The notes under the pieces: generated by a model | Told to the model about the DNA's origin: nothing | Seen by the model: only the letters and a program-made list of their open reading frames with translations | Databases searched by the model: none | Shown: positions 25,664-34,406 of the stretch, piece after piece | Layout: each line of letters opens with the position of its first letter | How positions within the stretch are numbered: the stretch's first letter is position 1 | Origin: Psychrosphaera aestuarii | GTDB lineage: Bacteria > Pseudomonadota > Gammaproteobacteria > Enterobacterales > Alteromonadaceae | Direction of reading: 5' to 3' | Length of the DNA: 64,000 bases | Assembly: GCF_017948405.1 (NCBI RefSeq) | Contig: NZ_CP072844.1 | Location: 186,001 to 250,000, forward strand | Made by a program: the position numbers and the translations under genes

Positions 25664-25738
25664 TGGCGCTCCCGACAAGAATCGAACTTGTGACTTAGAC
25701 TCCGGAGGTCCACGTGATATCCACTTCACCACGGGAGC
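25664..25738 (-). tRNA. tRNA-Arg (anticodon CCG)
   Basis: 75 bases folding as a cloverleaf: acceptor GCTCCCG/CGGGAGC, D stem GTGA/TCAC, anticodon stem TGGAC/GTCTA with loop CTCCGGA (anticodon CCG), T stem ACAAG/CTTGT with loop TTCGATT, discriminator G and encoded CCA. It decodes CGG arginine codons. It stands at the junction between accessory DNA and conserved chromosome. It differs at several positions from the neighbouring tRNA-Arg fragment, which suggests it came in with an element. Confidence 0.93.
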
Positions 25739-25846
25739 ATTTACTAACTTTTTGTATTTTCGACCTTGCGTCGAGGTGTTTCAAATTTGGTGCATTTGTG
25801 CCAAAACGGCGTAACCCTCAATTTGGGAGTTGCCAAATGGCGTAGC

Positions 25847-25885
25847 CTCCGGAGGGTCGCGTGATATCCACTTCACTACGGGAGC
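25847..25885 (-). pseudogene. Broken tRNA-Arg(CCG), 5' half only
   Basis: Read on minus from 25885 it gives the acceptor 5' strand GCTCCCG, D arm GTGAAGTGGATATCAC and the anticodon loop CTCCGGA. Similarity to a tRNA stops after the anticodon loop, and no T arm or 3' acceptor strand follows. It is probably the resident gene cut at the anticodon loop by insertion of the island. Confidence 0.8.
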
Positions 25886-26066
25886 AGTTAAGATGTGGGG
25901 AATCATACGCACTTTAAAAGATTGAGTCTAGCGTGTTGGTTTTTAGACGGTTAATTTTTATTCTCGGCAAAATTATGTTAAAAAAACTCGTGCCTTTTAC
26001 TATAGTTTCGTAAATATCAGCTATAGTTTTACTAAATTTTATTTAATTATGTTCAGGAGATAACCA

Positions 26067-26249
26067 ATGTCATTAATGACGGTGGATCAAGTTGCAGAGT
26101 TTTTAGGTGTTAAAGATGTTCGGGTTATTCGTTTAGAAAGAGAGCATTTATTAAATGCAGCGGATAAAGATGATGATGGAAACCCATTGTTTGAAAAAGC
26201 AGACGTAGAAAAATACAAAGAAATTGCGTTGCGTTTAGGTGGCATCTGA
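26067..26249 (+). CDS. Small helix-turn-helix DNA-binding protein
   Basis: 60 aa. MTVDQVAEFLGVKDVRVIRLEREHLL is an excisionase/MerR-type helix-turn-helix, followed by a short wing (DDDGNPLFEKADVEKYKE). AGGAG lies about 8 bases before the ATG. It is the first gene on the conserved-chromosome side of the tRNA-Arg. Its size and fold match small regulators of the BldC/Xis type. It could regulate or be a relic of an integrated element; its target is unknown. It is convergent with the thiamine operon. Confidence 0.65.
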   Translation: MSLMTVDQVAEFLGVKDVRVIRLEREHLLNAADKDDDGNPLFEKADVEKYKEIALRLGGI

Positions 26250-26265
26250 GTGATACCCCTAGCGC

Positions 26266-27087
26266 TTAGAACTGCTGGATTATCGAGGTTATGTTATTGT
26301 GCAGATCTCGATACTCTTGTGATTTAAAGTTATTTTTTTCGGCCCAATCCACGGTGACTAGCCAATAATATACTAGCCAAATATCTGCGTCAGAAGAAAA
26401 ATCGACATAACTAAACCCAGCCTGCTTAGCATAGTCTGCCAATATTTGATGGAACTCATGTCGCGTCAACTGGTTTTCAATTGCAAACGCTGCCAAATCC
26501 CAACGAACATCACCAAAACTAGCGTACTCCCAATCTATTATTCCTACTTTTTCAGATTTGCTGTGGTAAATATTGCCTAGTGATAAATCACCATGTAGCA
26601 CTCCTCGGTATTTACTAATTGATAACGTGTTATAGCAGTCAAATAACTTACTTTTAACGGGCATGCCACTGTTCGGTAAGTATTTTTCAAGCAATAAAAC
26701 GGGGTTAGGTAATTGTAAATCTTGAAGCTCGGGCCAACGCCCAAATGAATGAACGTGCCTCAAGCAAGTGATTAGGTTAGTTCTGTCAGTACTATATATA
26801 ATCGGTGAAATCGCGGGTACGTCGCTAAGCACTGCGTATCTAATATTGCCATGCTCTATCACTAAAGCTTGAGGTACTGCTATAGGTGAAGGCTTAGATA
26901 GATTTAAACATGACACTGATAATTCGTGCACATAGTTAGTTTCTGCGATTCGTTTTAAATACCATACACGATTATTTTCAAGCTGAGCTTTATATACCAA
27001 ATTACGGGCATTTTTTTCTAGCTGAAAAGAGCTAACTGGGCTATCAAAAAGCTCAGTTAGCTTTTGTTTTATTGCTAACTTATCCAA
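26266..27087 (-). CDS. Aminoglycoside-phosphotransferase-fold kinase, likely thiamine kinase
   Basis: 273 aa. The APH/choline-kinase fold is shown by the Brenner-type motif LHGDLSLGNIYH (about 160-171) and the metal-binding GIIDWEYASFG (about 178-188). It overlaps the upstream PnuT-like gene by 8 bases and is the last gene of a TPP-riboswitch operon of thiamine uptake genes. This makes phosphorylation of imported thiamine (as by E. coli YcfN/ThiK, of similar length) the best guess. Substrate is inferred from context; a choline or ethanolamine kinase role is less likely here. Confidence 0.75.
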   Translation of the reverse strand: MDKLAIKQKLTELFDSPVSSFQLEKNARNLVYKAQLENNRVWYLKRIAETNYVHELSVSCLNLSKPSPIAVPQALVIEHGNIRYAVLSDVPAISPIIYSTDRTNLITCLRHVHSFGRWPELQDLQLPNPVLLLEKYLPNSGMPVKSKLFDCYNTLSISKYRGVLHGDLSLGNIYHSKSEKVGIIDWEYASFGDVRWDLAAFAIENQLTRHEFHQILADYAKQAGFSYVDFSSDADIWLVYYWLVTVDWAEKNNFKSQEYRDLHNNITSIIQQF

Positions 27088-27694
27088 CCGTTGCAGCTCT
27101 CTTCGGCTCAGGCAGTTCGTCTCGCCACTCTATATAACCTTTGATGGCTAAAAAAGTATAAAGCACAAACAGCGCGGCTGTTGGTAAGTAGCCCATTTCA
27201 AAATAAAGGTATATGGATGCTAGATTGATAACAAACCAGTAAATCCAATTCTCCAATACTTTTTGGGTTACCATATAGGTTGTATATACAGCAAAACAGG
27301 TGGTAAAAGAGTCCCAATAAGCCATTCTTTGTGGCGTATATTGATCAGCAAGATAACCAACAACAATACTTATTACAGTAAGAATTATTACTATCTTCAA
27401 ATGTCGATTTAACGACCACGACTGAACTCGTTTTTCGCTGTTATCTTCTAGGCCACCATTCCATTGCCACCAGCCATAAATTGCCATTAGCAAATAATAG
27501 AAGTTTAAAACACTCTCCAATAATAATGCTCCTTGCCAAAACAAGTTCATATATATAAGAGTGCTGATGAACGCAGCTGGCCAACACCAGCTGCTCTGCT
27601 TTATTGCCAATAGTAAATATAGTAGGCCGGTAAAGACACCTACATATTCCCATATGGACATAGCATTAAAACCACTAAATAGTTGTTCAATCAT
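27080..27694 (-). CDS. pnuT: PnuT-like thiamine transporter (PnuC family)
   Basis: 204 aa with about seven hydrophobic segments. Typical PnuC-family features are WEYVGVFTGLLYLLLAIKQ near the N-terminus and the aromatic-rich YYLLMAIYGWWQW (about 66-78) and WIYWFVINLASIYLY segments. PnuC-family members move vitamins by facilitated diffusion with metabolic trapping; those in TPP-riboswitch operons are thiamine carriers (PnuT). The downstream kinase would provide the trapping step. Inner membrane. Confidence 0.85.
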   Translation of the reverse strand: MIEQLFSGFNAMSIWEYVGVFTGLLYLLLAIKQSSWCWPAAFISTLIYMNLFWQGALLLESVLNFYYLLMAIYGWWQWNGGLEDNSEKRVQSWSLNRHLKIVIILTVISIVVGYLADQYTPQRMAYWDSFTTCFAVYTTYMVTQKVLENWIYWFVINLASIYLYFEMGYLPTAALFVLYTFLAIKGYIEWRDELPEPKRAATVG

Positions 27695-27700
27695 AGTGTT

Positions 27701-27979
27701 CTAGTTACTTGCGTACTTATTGCCATACTTTGCCTGTAAATCTCCTGGAATAAATTTACAAACAAAAATACTAGTGCCGTACTTTTCAAAGCTCAGTTTT
27801 AACTCTGAAGATAATGCAGCCATTACAACATCATAGTCGCCAAACAGTTGAGTACTCATATAGTTTGTTATAACGCTTATACCGTTGTAAGTATTAATCC
27901 TATCAATAAAGTCTTGAATCGCTGACACGTAATCATCTTCGGTTAGTGGATACTTACTTATTTCTACACTTAGTTTCAT
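27701..27979 (-). CDS. YkoF-like thiamine/HMP-binding protein
   Basis: 92 aa. MKLSVEISKYPLTEDDY, NYMSTQLFGDYDVVMAAL and GTSIFVCKFIPGDL match the single-domain ferredoxin-like fold of YkoF-family thiamine/hydroxymethylpyrimidine-binding proteins. B. subtilis YkoF has two such repeats in about 200 aa; this is one repeat and probably dimerises. There is no signal peptide, so cytoplasmic. It lies between the TonB receptor (11 bases upstream) and PnuT (6 bases downstream) in the TPP-controlled operon. Confidence 0.75.
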   Translation of the reverse strand: MKLSVEISKYPLTEDDYVSAIQDFIDRINTYNGISVITNYMSTQLFGDYDVVMAALSSELKLSFEKYGTSIFVCKFIPGDLQAKYGNKYASN

Positions 27980-27990
27980 AAATATAGCTC

Positions 27991-30123
27991 CTAAAAGAAC
28001 ACGTCTAATTTAATACCAAACACTCTTGGCTCACCAAGTTGTTCGTATGACTTGGCTTCATATCCATCACGAGGGTCATTACCAAAATAGAAACCTCTTA
28101 CGCCGTAGTCCTTATTGGTTAAGTTACGCACCCAAAGAGTGATGTCAAACTGCTCAGCTTGGTATGTGACTGATGTATTAACTAAATTAATAGCCTGTGA
28201 CTTTTCATCATGGCTAAACGAATAGAAATAATCATCACGGCCGTTAATTGACGCGTTCCAACGTACGTTATCCATTAACTGCCAATCAAAACCTAATTGA
28301 TATTGATAACCAGGTGCATGAGCTTGTTCACGCCCATTAATGTTTACTCGAACATCTTCCCAAGTATCAGGATCGGTTTCCAAACGGTACATATCGTCTA
28401 TTTCAGTACTTAGCAAAGCCAGACCTGCATAAACCGTTACATCATTATTTAGTCTATATTCAACGTTACTTTCTAAGCCATAGTTGCTACCGGTCGGCGT
28501 GTTCGAAACATAGCCAACAAACTCTGGCTGCGCGCCGGACTCACGTACTTCTTTTTCGTTGGTAAACCATTGTTTAATCTGCATGTCGTGACGACTTGAA
28601 TAAAACAATACTGCGCTAGCTTTAAGCCCTTTATCACGATTGTTATAACGTAAACCAAGTTCAACGTTATTCAAAATTTCTGGTTCAAAACTACCGTTTT
28701 CTCTAAGCAACAAATAGTAAGACTCCAAACCAGGCTCATTTAATTTGCTTAATGCTTCGCCATTAGCACCACCAGATTTAAAACCGCGACTTAATCGAAC
28801 ATAAGCCATCGACGATTCATCATATTGTTTTGTCGCCGTTAAGTGACCACCAAACATAGTATCTGATGTGTTTTGTGAAACTAAATTTGAGTCGTTATAG
28901 TCGCCATCGTGTTTCTCGATACGCAAGCCAGCCGACAGGTTAATGTCTTTTTCAAGCTCATAACGAGTTTCACCATAGACCGCAAAGTTTGTTTGCTCAT
29001 AGTTACTCGTAAAGTCGTTGGACAACCAGGTATATTCTCTTGTTAAATCAACGTCTTTTGATTGAATATATACGCCCGCTACCCAACTTTGGTCTTTACC
29101 GACCAAGCGAACATCTGCCTGATTAGCAACGCGGTCACGTAAATAGTTGTCGGTCGAAGAGTATTCATCTGGATGTAAACCAACATAAGACCAGTCTTCG
29201 TCATAACCATAGGCTAAATCAGTATTATTGTGGCTCAAAAATACGGTTAAATCGGCGTTGTCGAACCCTTGATAAAGAGTTCGTGCTGCCAACGCTGTGG
29301 TTTGTTGTTTATCTTTGCCCGGCTCATCGGATAATGTATTGCGGTTTTGGTCGAGTGAAAACCCATCATAACCATTGTTAATATCAAAATGATGAAGTAC
29401 AAATTGAGTAGAAAGTTGACTATTAAATTCTACGTCTAATAATCCGCGAAACGAAAGTTCGTCTATATTGTTTGTATCGTCTCTATCTAATGTAATGTTT
29501 TCAACATACCCGTCGCTAGACAATTTATTTAACGAGAAGCGTCCTTGTACATCTTTTGACAGCTCAGTACCTGCCGCAACACCTACGTTCATTAGGCCAT
29601 AGTTACCGACTTCTAAGCGGAATTTGTTCGGTGCACTTTCTTCTGGCTGTGAGCTGTACATGTTAATAAAGCCAGCCATTGCATTCGCGCCTACGCTGCT
29701 ACCTTGCGGTCCTTTAAATACCTCAACTTGGCCAATATCGAATAACGAGGCTGAAGTACCAATACCTGAGTAGTCAATTCCGTCGATTGCCATCCCAACC
29801 GATGGGTTTATCGGATCAACAAATTGACTGCGTTCACCAATACCGCGAATTTGAATAAAACGCGCACGTGAAGCTCCTGCGGCAAAGTTAACATTGCCTA
29901 ACTGTTGAATTGCATCTTGGAAATGACTGGCGCCTGACTTTTCTAGGCTCTCTTGGGTGAGGATTTGTAGTGAGTTCGCCGCCTTGCTTTCTGGCGTAGG
30001 CAGTAATTCACCTTTTACTTCGATAGTTTCGATATTAGTGGTAGGTTCAGATTCAGCATTAGCTGACAAAGAAACAAACGGTAGTGCAGATAAAACTGCA
30101 ATTGCAGTAATGTTAAGTTTCAT
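27991..30123 (-). CDS. TonB-dependent receptor for thiamine
   Basis: 710 aa from ATG 30123, the start with a signal peptide (MKLNITAIAVLSALPFVSLSANA). The open frame continues 56 codons upstream through the riboswitch but cannot be the real N-terminus. A TonB box (IETIEVKG) is followed by the plug domain (LGNVNFAAGASRARFIQIRGIG, split around 85-105; FKGPQGSSVGANAMAG) and a 22-strand barrel ending in an aromatic residue (KLDVFF). Outer membrane. The TPP riboswitch upstream and the following transporter and kinase genes point to thiamine or its phosphates as substrate. Confidence 0.9.
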   Translation of the reverse strand: MKLNITAIAVLSALPFVSLSANAESEPTTNIETIEVKGELLPTPESKAANSLQILTQESLEKSGASHFQDAIQQLGNVNFAAGASRARFIQIRGIGERSQFVDPINPSVGMAIDGIDYSGIGTSASLFDIGQVEVFKGPQGSSVGANAMAGFINMYSSQPEESAPNKFRLEVGNYGLMNVGVAAGTELSKDVQGRFSLNKLSSDGYVENITLDRDDTNNIDELSFRGLLDVEFNSQLSTQFVLHHFDINNGYDGFSLDQNRNTLSDEPGKDKQQTTALAARTLYQGFDNADLTVFLSHNNTDLAYGYDEDWSYVGLHPDEYSSTDNYLRDRVANQADVRLVGKDQSWVAGVYIQSKDVDLTREYTWLSNDFTSNYEQTNFAVYGETRYELEKDINLSAGLRIEKHDGDYNDSNLVSQNTSDTMFGGHLTATKQYDESSMAYVRLSRGFKSGGANGEALSKLNEPGLESYYLLLRENGSFEPEILNNVELGLRYNNRDKGLKASAVLFYSSRHDMQIKQWFTNEKEVRESGAQPEFVGYVSNTPTGSNYGLESNVEYRLNNDVTVYAGLALLSTEIDDMYRLETDPDTWEDVRVNINGREQAHAPGYQYQLGFDWQLMDNVRWNASINGRDDYFYSFSHDEKSQAINLVNTSVTYQAEQFDITLWVRNLTNKDYGVRGFYFGNDPRDGYEAKSYEQLGEPRVFGIKLDVFF

Positions 30124-30186
30124 ATTTTGGATCTCTTGTAGATAAAATAAACAAAAGACCCGGTCGTAAGCGAGTAGTCCTGGATT

Positions 30187-30280
30187 TACCATCCCTACGC
30201 CGGTACAAGCCGGATCAGGTTCTAAGGGTTCGATTAACGTCTCAGTATGTCGCGAATTTCGCGCATACACCCCTTGGTGT
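30187..30280 (-). promoter_or_regulatory. TPP riboswitch (THI element)
   Basis: On minus: P1 strand ACCA, AGGGGTG, a variable hairpin, CTGAGA, ACCCTT, GAACCTGATCCGG, GTACCGGCGTAGGGA and the closing TGGT. All conserved aptamer blocks are present in order. It lies about 65 bases upstream of the TonB receptor ATG, so thiamine pyrophosphate should shut off the thiamine operon. The expression platform is not clear to me; both anti-terminator and ribosome-site sequestration are possible. Confidence 0.95.
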
Positions 30281-30324
30281 TCGGGCGCCATTTTATTGAT
30301 TTAAATAAAAAAAGCTACCCCTGA

Positions 30325-30789
30325 TTAATTTAAAATCATTCCAATATGAGGAATATCATCCTCAAGATACATTTTTGTTACGGTTTGAAAACCCAGAGAT
30401 TGATAAAAATTCTCTAGATGCTGCTGTGCTGAAATTTTGCATTCAACCTCAGGCCAATATTGCTTTACAGCGTCTATGGCGGCTCGCATCATTGGTGCCG
30501 CAAGTCGCTTGCCTCGATAATCTTCCATTATTAGTACGCGACCAATGGCAGAATAGTTTTCATAAGCCAAACCAGGCGCCATCAAACGACAAGTGCCAAC
30601 TAACTCATCACCATGATAACCAAACAGTTGATAACAATTTTTGGACTTATCTACGCCATCTATATCGGAGTAGATACAATTTTGCTCGACCACAAATACA
30701 TCACTGCGCGCTTGTAAAATATCGTACAGCTCACCTACCGATAATTGTGAAAACGCTTTAATTTGCCAGTCAATTTTTAAATCCGTCAT
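30325..30789 (-). CDS. elaA: ElaA-family GNAT acetyltransferase
   Basis: 154 aa, the usual ElaA length. The N-terminus WQIKAFSQLSVGELYDILQARSDVFVVEQN (first part) and the acetyl-CoA-binding segment IGRVLIMEDYRGKRLAAPMM (about 84-103, R/Q-x-x-G-x-G/A type) are typical. The C-terminal SAQQHLENFYQSLGFQTV completes the GNAT fold. The substrate of ElaA proteins is poorly known. It is transcribed from a position upstream of, and on the same strand as, the TPP operon, but the riboswitch leader separates them. Cytoplasmic. Confidence 0.88.
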   Translation of the reverse strand: MTDLKIDWQIKAFSQLSVGELYDILQARSDVFVVEQNCIYSDIDGVDKSKNCYQLFGYHGDELVGTCRLMAPGLAYENYSAIGRVLIMEDYRGKRLAAPMMRAAIDAVKQYWPEVECKISAQQHLENFYQSLGFQTVTKMYLEDDIPHIGMILN

Positions 30790-30922
30790 GTTCTGCTACT
30801 TATTTTTTTCACTGAACGATAATGTAATCACGTTTATCGCAAAATTAATAGATACACTTGGTTTTTTAGTGAGCAGTGCGTTATTCTGCGGGCTTCTGAA
30901 CAATCTAATTAGGTTTATCATT

Positions 30923-31408
30923 ATGAGTCAATTTTTTCGTACCGCTTTTCTTGTTTGTTTATTTATCGCGCCTTTCTCTAGCTTGTCAAATGACGCAAAA
31001 GAATTGGAATGGTCAGACTTAGTACCTAAAGATATGGTTCAGAAAATACCTACTATCGAGGAAATTGGACATGCGATGGCTGGGCCTCAATCTATCAATG
31101 CACCTGTTGTTAAAGAGTTAGATGGGCAAACGGTAAAAATACCCGGCTTTGTTGTGCCATTAGAAGGTGATGATGAGCTAGTGACTGAGTTTTTATTGGT
31201 TCCTTATTTTGGTGCCTGTGTTCATGTACCGCCACCGCCATCAAATCAAATTATTCACGTTACCTTTAAGAAAGGAGCAGCCGCTTCGTCTATGTATGAC
31301 CCAATATGGGTAACTGGTAAAATTGCCACTGAAACATGGAAAGGTGAACTTGCTCAGGTCGGTTATACTATGCAGGGCATTGAAATTGCCCCATATGACG
31401 ACTTTTAA
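30923..31408 (+). CDS. DUF3299 exported protein
   Basis: 161 aa from ATG 30923, which gives a signal peptide (MSQFFRTAFLVCLFIAPFSSLS). The core IPGFVVPLEGDDELVTEF, LLVPYFGACVHVPPPPSNQI is diagnostic of the DUF3299 family. A cysteine and histidine pair in GACVHVPPPP suggests metal binding. Periplasmic. Relatives often sit near ABC-type or lipoprotein export genes; here it is alone, convergent with a small unknown gene. The longer open frame from 30788 lacks a start with a ribosome site. Confidence 0.85.
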   Translation: MSQFFRTAFLVCLFIAPFSSLSNDAKELEWSDLVPKDMVQKIPTIEEIGHAMAGPQSINAPVVKELDGQTVKIPGFVVPLEGDDELVTEFLLVPYFGACVHVPPPPSNQIIHVTFKKGAAASSMYDPIWVTGKIATETWKGELAQVGYTMQGIEIAPYDDF

Positions 31409-31780
31409 TTATTTACGCTGACGAATAATTTCATTTTCTAAGTCGGTAAATTGCTCATCGACCTTGCTACAAACGAAGCGAAGATTATAAGCAGATATTT
31501 TGGGATTAAATTCGCCGTTTTGGCAATACGTCCCGTAAAAAGCCATTAACTCACGAGAACTTTTTGTGATCTCTTTCACGTAATCTTCTTCATTAGGCTT
31601 AAATGAATCAAACTGGGTACTGATTTCGTCGTAAATACGTTTTGATACTTTGCCGCGAGAATATTCACTTTCGGCAGCTTGGCCAATTAACGTCGCAAGA
31701 TACACTCTCATCTGATTAATTTGAGGCTGATCTACGGTTAGTAGCGTAATAATTAATATAACAAAGATTAAAAATTTCAT
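31409..31780 (-). CDS. Hypothetical protein with N-terminal membrane anchor
   Basis: 123 aa. Residues 1-16 (MKFLIFVILIITLLTV) form a signal anchor or signal peptide. The rest is helical and charged, with two cysteines (YCQNGEF, FVCSKVDEQF) that could form a disulfide in the periplasm. Its stop codon abuts the stop of the convergent DUF3299 gene. I do not recognise the family. Confidence 0.6.
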   Translation of the reverse strand: MKFLIFVILIITLLTVDQPQINQMRVYLATLIGQAAESEYSRGKVSKRIYDEISTQFDSFKPNEEDYVKEITKSSRELMAFYGTYCQNGEFNPKISAYNLRFVCSKVDEQFTDLENEIIRQRK

Positions 31781-31929
31781 GGTAACTCCAATTTGAACAA
31801 CTGCCTTTTGGGCATCAAACTTAAGAAAGCGTCGATCTATAGAATTAGATCAAGGTTTTACAATTTAGTTTCATTTATATTTATGTTTCTGACATATAAT
31901 TGATATTAGGCAAAATAACAGGTATCGCA

Positions 31930-33348
31930 ATGAACGATCGCATTGATATTAAGAACATTCCTGCCGACGTAAAGGTATACAAACCTAAAGTTGAAGCAAA
32001 TGCAACTTATAACCTACGAAGTCGCATATATGTGCGAGCAGTAAAAGGCTTGCACCAAGCTATTCGTAGAAAAATGGGCATTTTTTTCCTAGGGCTATTT
32101 GCCGTTTTGCCGTGGATAAATTGGAATGGACAGCAAGCTATTTTGCTCGACATTGTAAACCAGCAATTTAATATTTTTGGTTTGACCCTGTGGCCGCAAG
32201 ATTTAACCATTTTTTCGTCACTGCTTATTGTTTCTGCCTTTTTACTCTTTGTAGTAACCACATTTTACGGACGAGTCTGGTGTGGGTATATGTGTCCGCA
32301 AACAGTATGGACCTTTATGTTTATCTGGTTTGAAGAAAAAATTGAAGGCTCCGCAAACAAACGTAAAAAATTAGATTCCATGCCATTGAGCTTTGACAAG
32401 GTATGGAAAAAAACACTAAAACATACGTCTTGGTGGATTGTCTCATTACTTACATCGCTTACCTTTATTGGCTATTTTGTACCGATTGATCAATTGTTTA
32501 TCGACTTTTTCACTTTTGAGTCTTCGGCTATGGTGGTTGGTTGGACTTTATTCTTTGCTGGCGCTACCTATGCCAATGCTGGGTGGATGCGCGAGATCAT
32601 GTGCCTTCATATTTGTCCATACGCACGCTTCCAGTCGTCAATGTTCGACAAAGATACCTACACGGTGACATATGATGCAGCCCGAGGTGAGAAACGAGGA
32701 CCTCGTCCAAGAAAATCTGATCCTAAGGAGCTTGGTTTAGGCGATTGTGTTGACTGTAACTTATGTGTGCAGGTTTGCCCTACCGGTATCGATATTCGTA
32801 ATGGCTTGCAGTACGAATGCATAAACTGTGGCGCTTGTATTGATGCTTGTGATGAAACAATGGATAAAATGAATTATCCAAAAGGCCTAATTTCGTATAC
32901 GACGGAGCATAGCTTAGAAGGCAAGCCGACTAAAAAATTCCGCTCAAAGTTAATTGGCTACTTACTCGTTACCGTAGTGATGTCGGTTGCGTTTGTTTGG
33001 CAAGTCGCGTCGCGTGTACCGTTGGAGTTAAATATCGAACGCGATAGGAACGTGTTATATCGCACTAATAACGATGGTTTGATAGAAAACACCTTCACTT
33101 TGCAAGTTCTGAACAAAAGCCAGACGAACCAAAGTTATTCAATTACTATTGAAGGGCTAAATGAATACCAATTTTATGGTGAAACTTCTTTTTCTGTCTC
33201 GGCCGGTGAAGTGTATAAGCAACCTGTGAGTATAGCGGTTGACCCATATGAATTAAAACGCCCGGTAACGGACATAAAAATAATTATTCGAAGCGATGAC
33301 GGTGAGTTAGAAGTTTCGGAGGAAACACGATTCTTTAAGGGACGTTAA
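31930..33348 (+). CDS. ccoG: CcoG/FixG cytochrome oxidase assembly protein
   Basis: 472 aa from ATG 31930; a TTG 30 bases upstream is open but unnecessary. Four or five membrane segments (for example FFLGLFAVLPWI, LLIVSAFLLFVVTTFYG). Cysteine motifs are WCGYMCPQTVW, HICPYARFQ and a double [4Fe-4S] cluster domain: CVDCNLCVQVCPTG (about 273-286) and CINCGACIDACDE. The C-terminus is an Ig-like FixG domain. CcoG reduces copper for assembly of cbb3-type oxidase. It is found here without cco genes but overlaps the srkA start by 1 base. Confidence 0.92.
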   Translation: MNDRIDIKNIPADVKVYKPKVEANATYNLRSRIYVRAVKGLHQAIRRKMGIFFLGLFAVLPWINWNGQQAILLDIVNQQFNIFGLTLWPQDLTIFSSLLIVSAFLLFVVTTFYGRVWCGYMCPQTVWTFMFIWFEEKIEGSANKRKKLDSMPLSFDKVWKKTLKHTSWWIVSLLTSLTFIGYFVPIDQLFIDFFTFESSAMVVGWTLFFAGATYANAGWMREIMCLHICPYARFQSSMFDKDTYTVTYDAARGEKRGPRPRKSDPKELGLGDCVDCNLCVQVCPTGIDIRNGLQYECINCGACIDACDETMDKMNYPKGLISYTTEHSLEGKPTKKFRSKLIGYLLVTVVMSVAFVWQVASRVPLELNIERDRNVLYRTNNDGLIENTFTLQVLNKSQTNQSYSITIEGLNEYQFYGETSFSVSAGEVYKQPVSIAVDPYELKRPVTDIKIIIRSDDGELEVSEETRFFKGR

Positions 33349-34337
33349 TGCCACAATTTGATTTTTCAGAGCTAGGTCCAGACTTGATTCTAGATGCAAT
33401 AGAGTCGACAGGGATATATCCTGAGTCTGGTTTATTGCCGTTAAACAGCTATGAAAATAGGGTGTATCAGTTTTTAGGCGAAGATAAAAAACGTTACGTT
33501 GTAAAATTTTATCGACCACAGCGTTGGAGTAATGAACAAATTATTGAAGAGCACGACTTTTCAATTGAGTTAGCAGATCAAGACATTGAAGCTGTGGCGC
33601 CACTATCGTTTGATGGTAAGACGTTATTAGAGCACGGCGGTCATAGATTTAGCGTATTTCCAAGCGTTGGCGGTCGAATGTTTGAGCTTGATGATCTTGA
33701 TCACTTAGAGCGACTCGGTCAGTTACTTGGTCGCATACATAGTGTTAGTGATGCGAGTGAATTTCAGCATCGAAATAAGATTGATATCGCGACTGATTTA
33801 AACGAGGCCGCTTCATATCTTAAAGAAAGTGGCCTTGTGCCAAGTTATTTACATGCCGCTTTTTTTCCAGACTTACAAAAGGTCGTTGAGCTGAGTTGTG
33901 AGCGACTACCGACGCAACTAAAAAATATACGTCTGCATGGCGATTGTCATACCGGTAATATTTTGTGGCGCACTGGCTCAAATACCGATGACGCGATCTT
34001 AGTGGATTTTGATGATTGTATTACAGGTCCTGCAATTCAAGATATCTGGATGATGCTTAGTGGTGACAGAGCACAACAAATTCTTCAATTAGATACCTTG
34101 CTAGAAGGTTATGAGATGTTTCGCCCATTTAACCATGCAGAATTCGCAATTATTGAACCGCTTCGCGCACGCAGAATGTTGATGTACATGACATGGCTTG
34201 CAAAAAGATGGTCAGATCCTGCATTTCCAAGGAACTTTTCTTGGTTTAATACAGACAAATACTGGGAACAACAGGTATTGGCACTAAAAGAGCAACTATC
34301 AGCAATTCAACAACCACATCTTAAATTAGGTTTTTAA
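33348..34337 (+). CDS. srkA: Stress response kinase SrkA (YihE)
   Basis: 329 aa, typical SrkA length. N-terminal LPLNSYENRVYQF, ATP-site VVKFYRPQRWS, catalytic LHGDCHTGNILW (about 200-211) and metal-binding VDFDDC (about 224-229) identify the RdoA/YihE protein-kinase family, which counteracts the MazF-linked death pathway and extracytoplasmic stress in E. coli. In E. coli it is co-transcribed with dsbA, and here dsbA follows 69 bases downstream, the same arrangement. Cytoplasmic. Confidence 0.93.
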   Translation: MPQFDFSELGPDLILDAIESTGIYPESGLLPLNSYENRVYQFLGEDKKRYVVKFYRPQRWSNEQIIEEHDFSIELADQDIEAVAPLSFDGKTLLEHGGHRFSVFPSVGGRMFELDDLDHLERLGQLLGRIHSVSDASEFQHRNKIDIATDLNEAASYLKESGLVPSYLHAAFFPDLQKVVELSCERLPTQLKNIRLHGDCHTGNILWRTGSNTDDAILVDFDDCITGPAIQDIWMMLSGDRAQQILQLDTLLEGYEMFRPFNHAEFAIIEPLRARRMLMYMTWLAKRWSDPAFPRNFSWFNTDKYWEQQVLALKEQLSAIQQPHLKLGF

Positions 34338-34406
34338 TCGTTATTTTAGTGTTGTAATCAAAATACGTAACAGCAATAATTGTGAAAAACACAAGGGAAT
34401 CATTTA

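Noticed and set aside
25840..25885. Second functional tRNA-Arg
   Set aside because: Similarity ends after the anticodon loop; the anticodon stem pairs poorly and the T arm and 3' acceptor are missing.
30124..30291. N-terminal extension of the TonB receptor
   Set aside because: It would translate the TPP riboswitch; the ATG at 30123 opens a clear signal peptide.
31900..31929. TTG start for ccoG
   Set aside because: The ATG at 31930 gives the normal protein; the extension adds nothing conserved.
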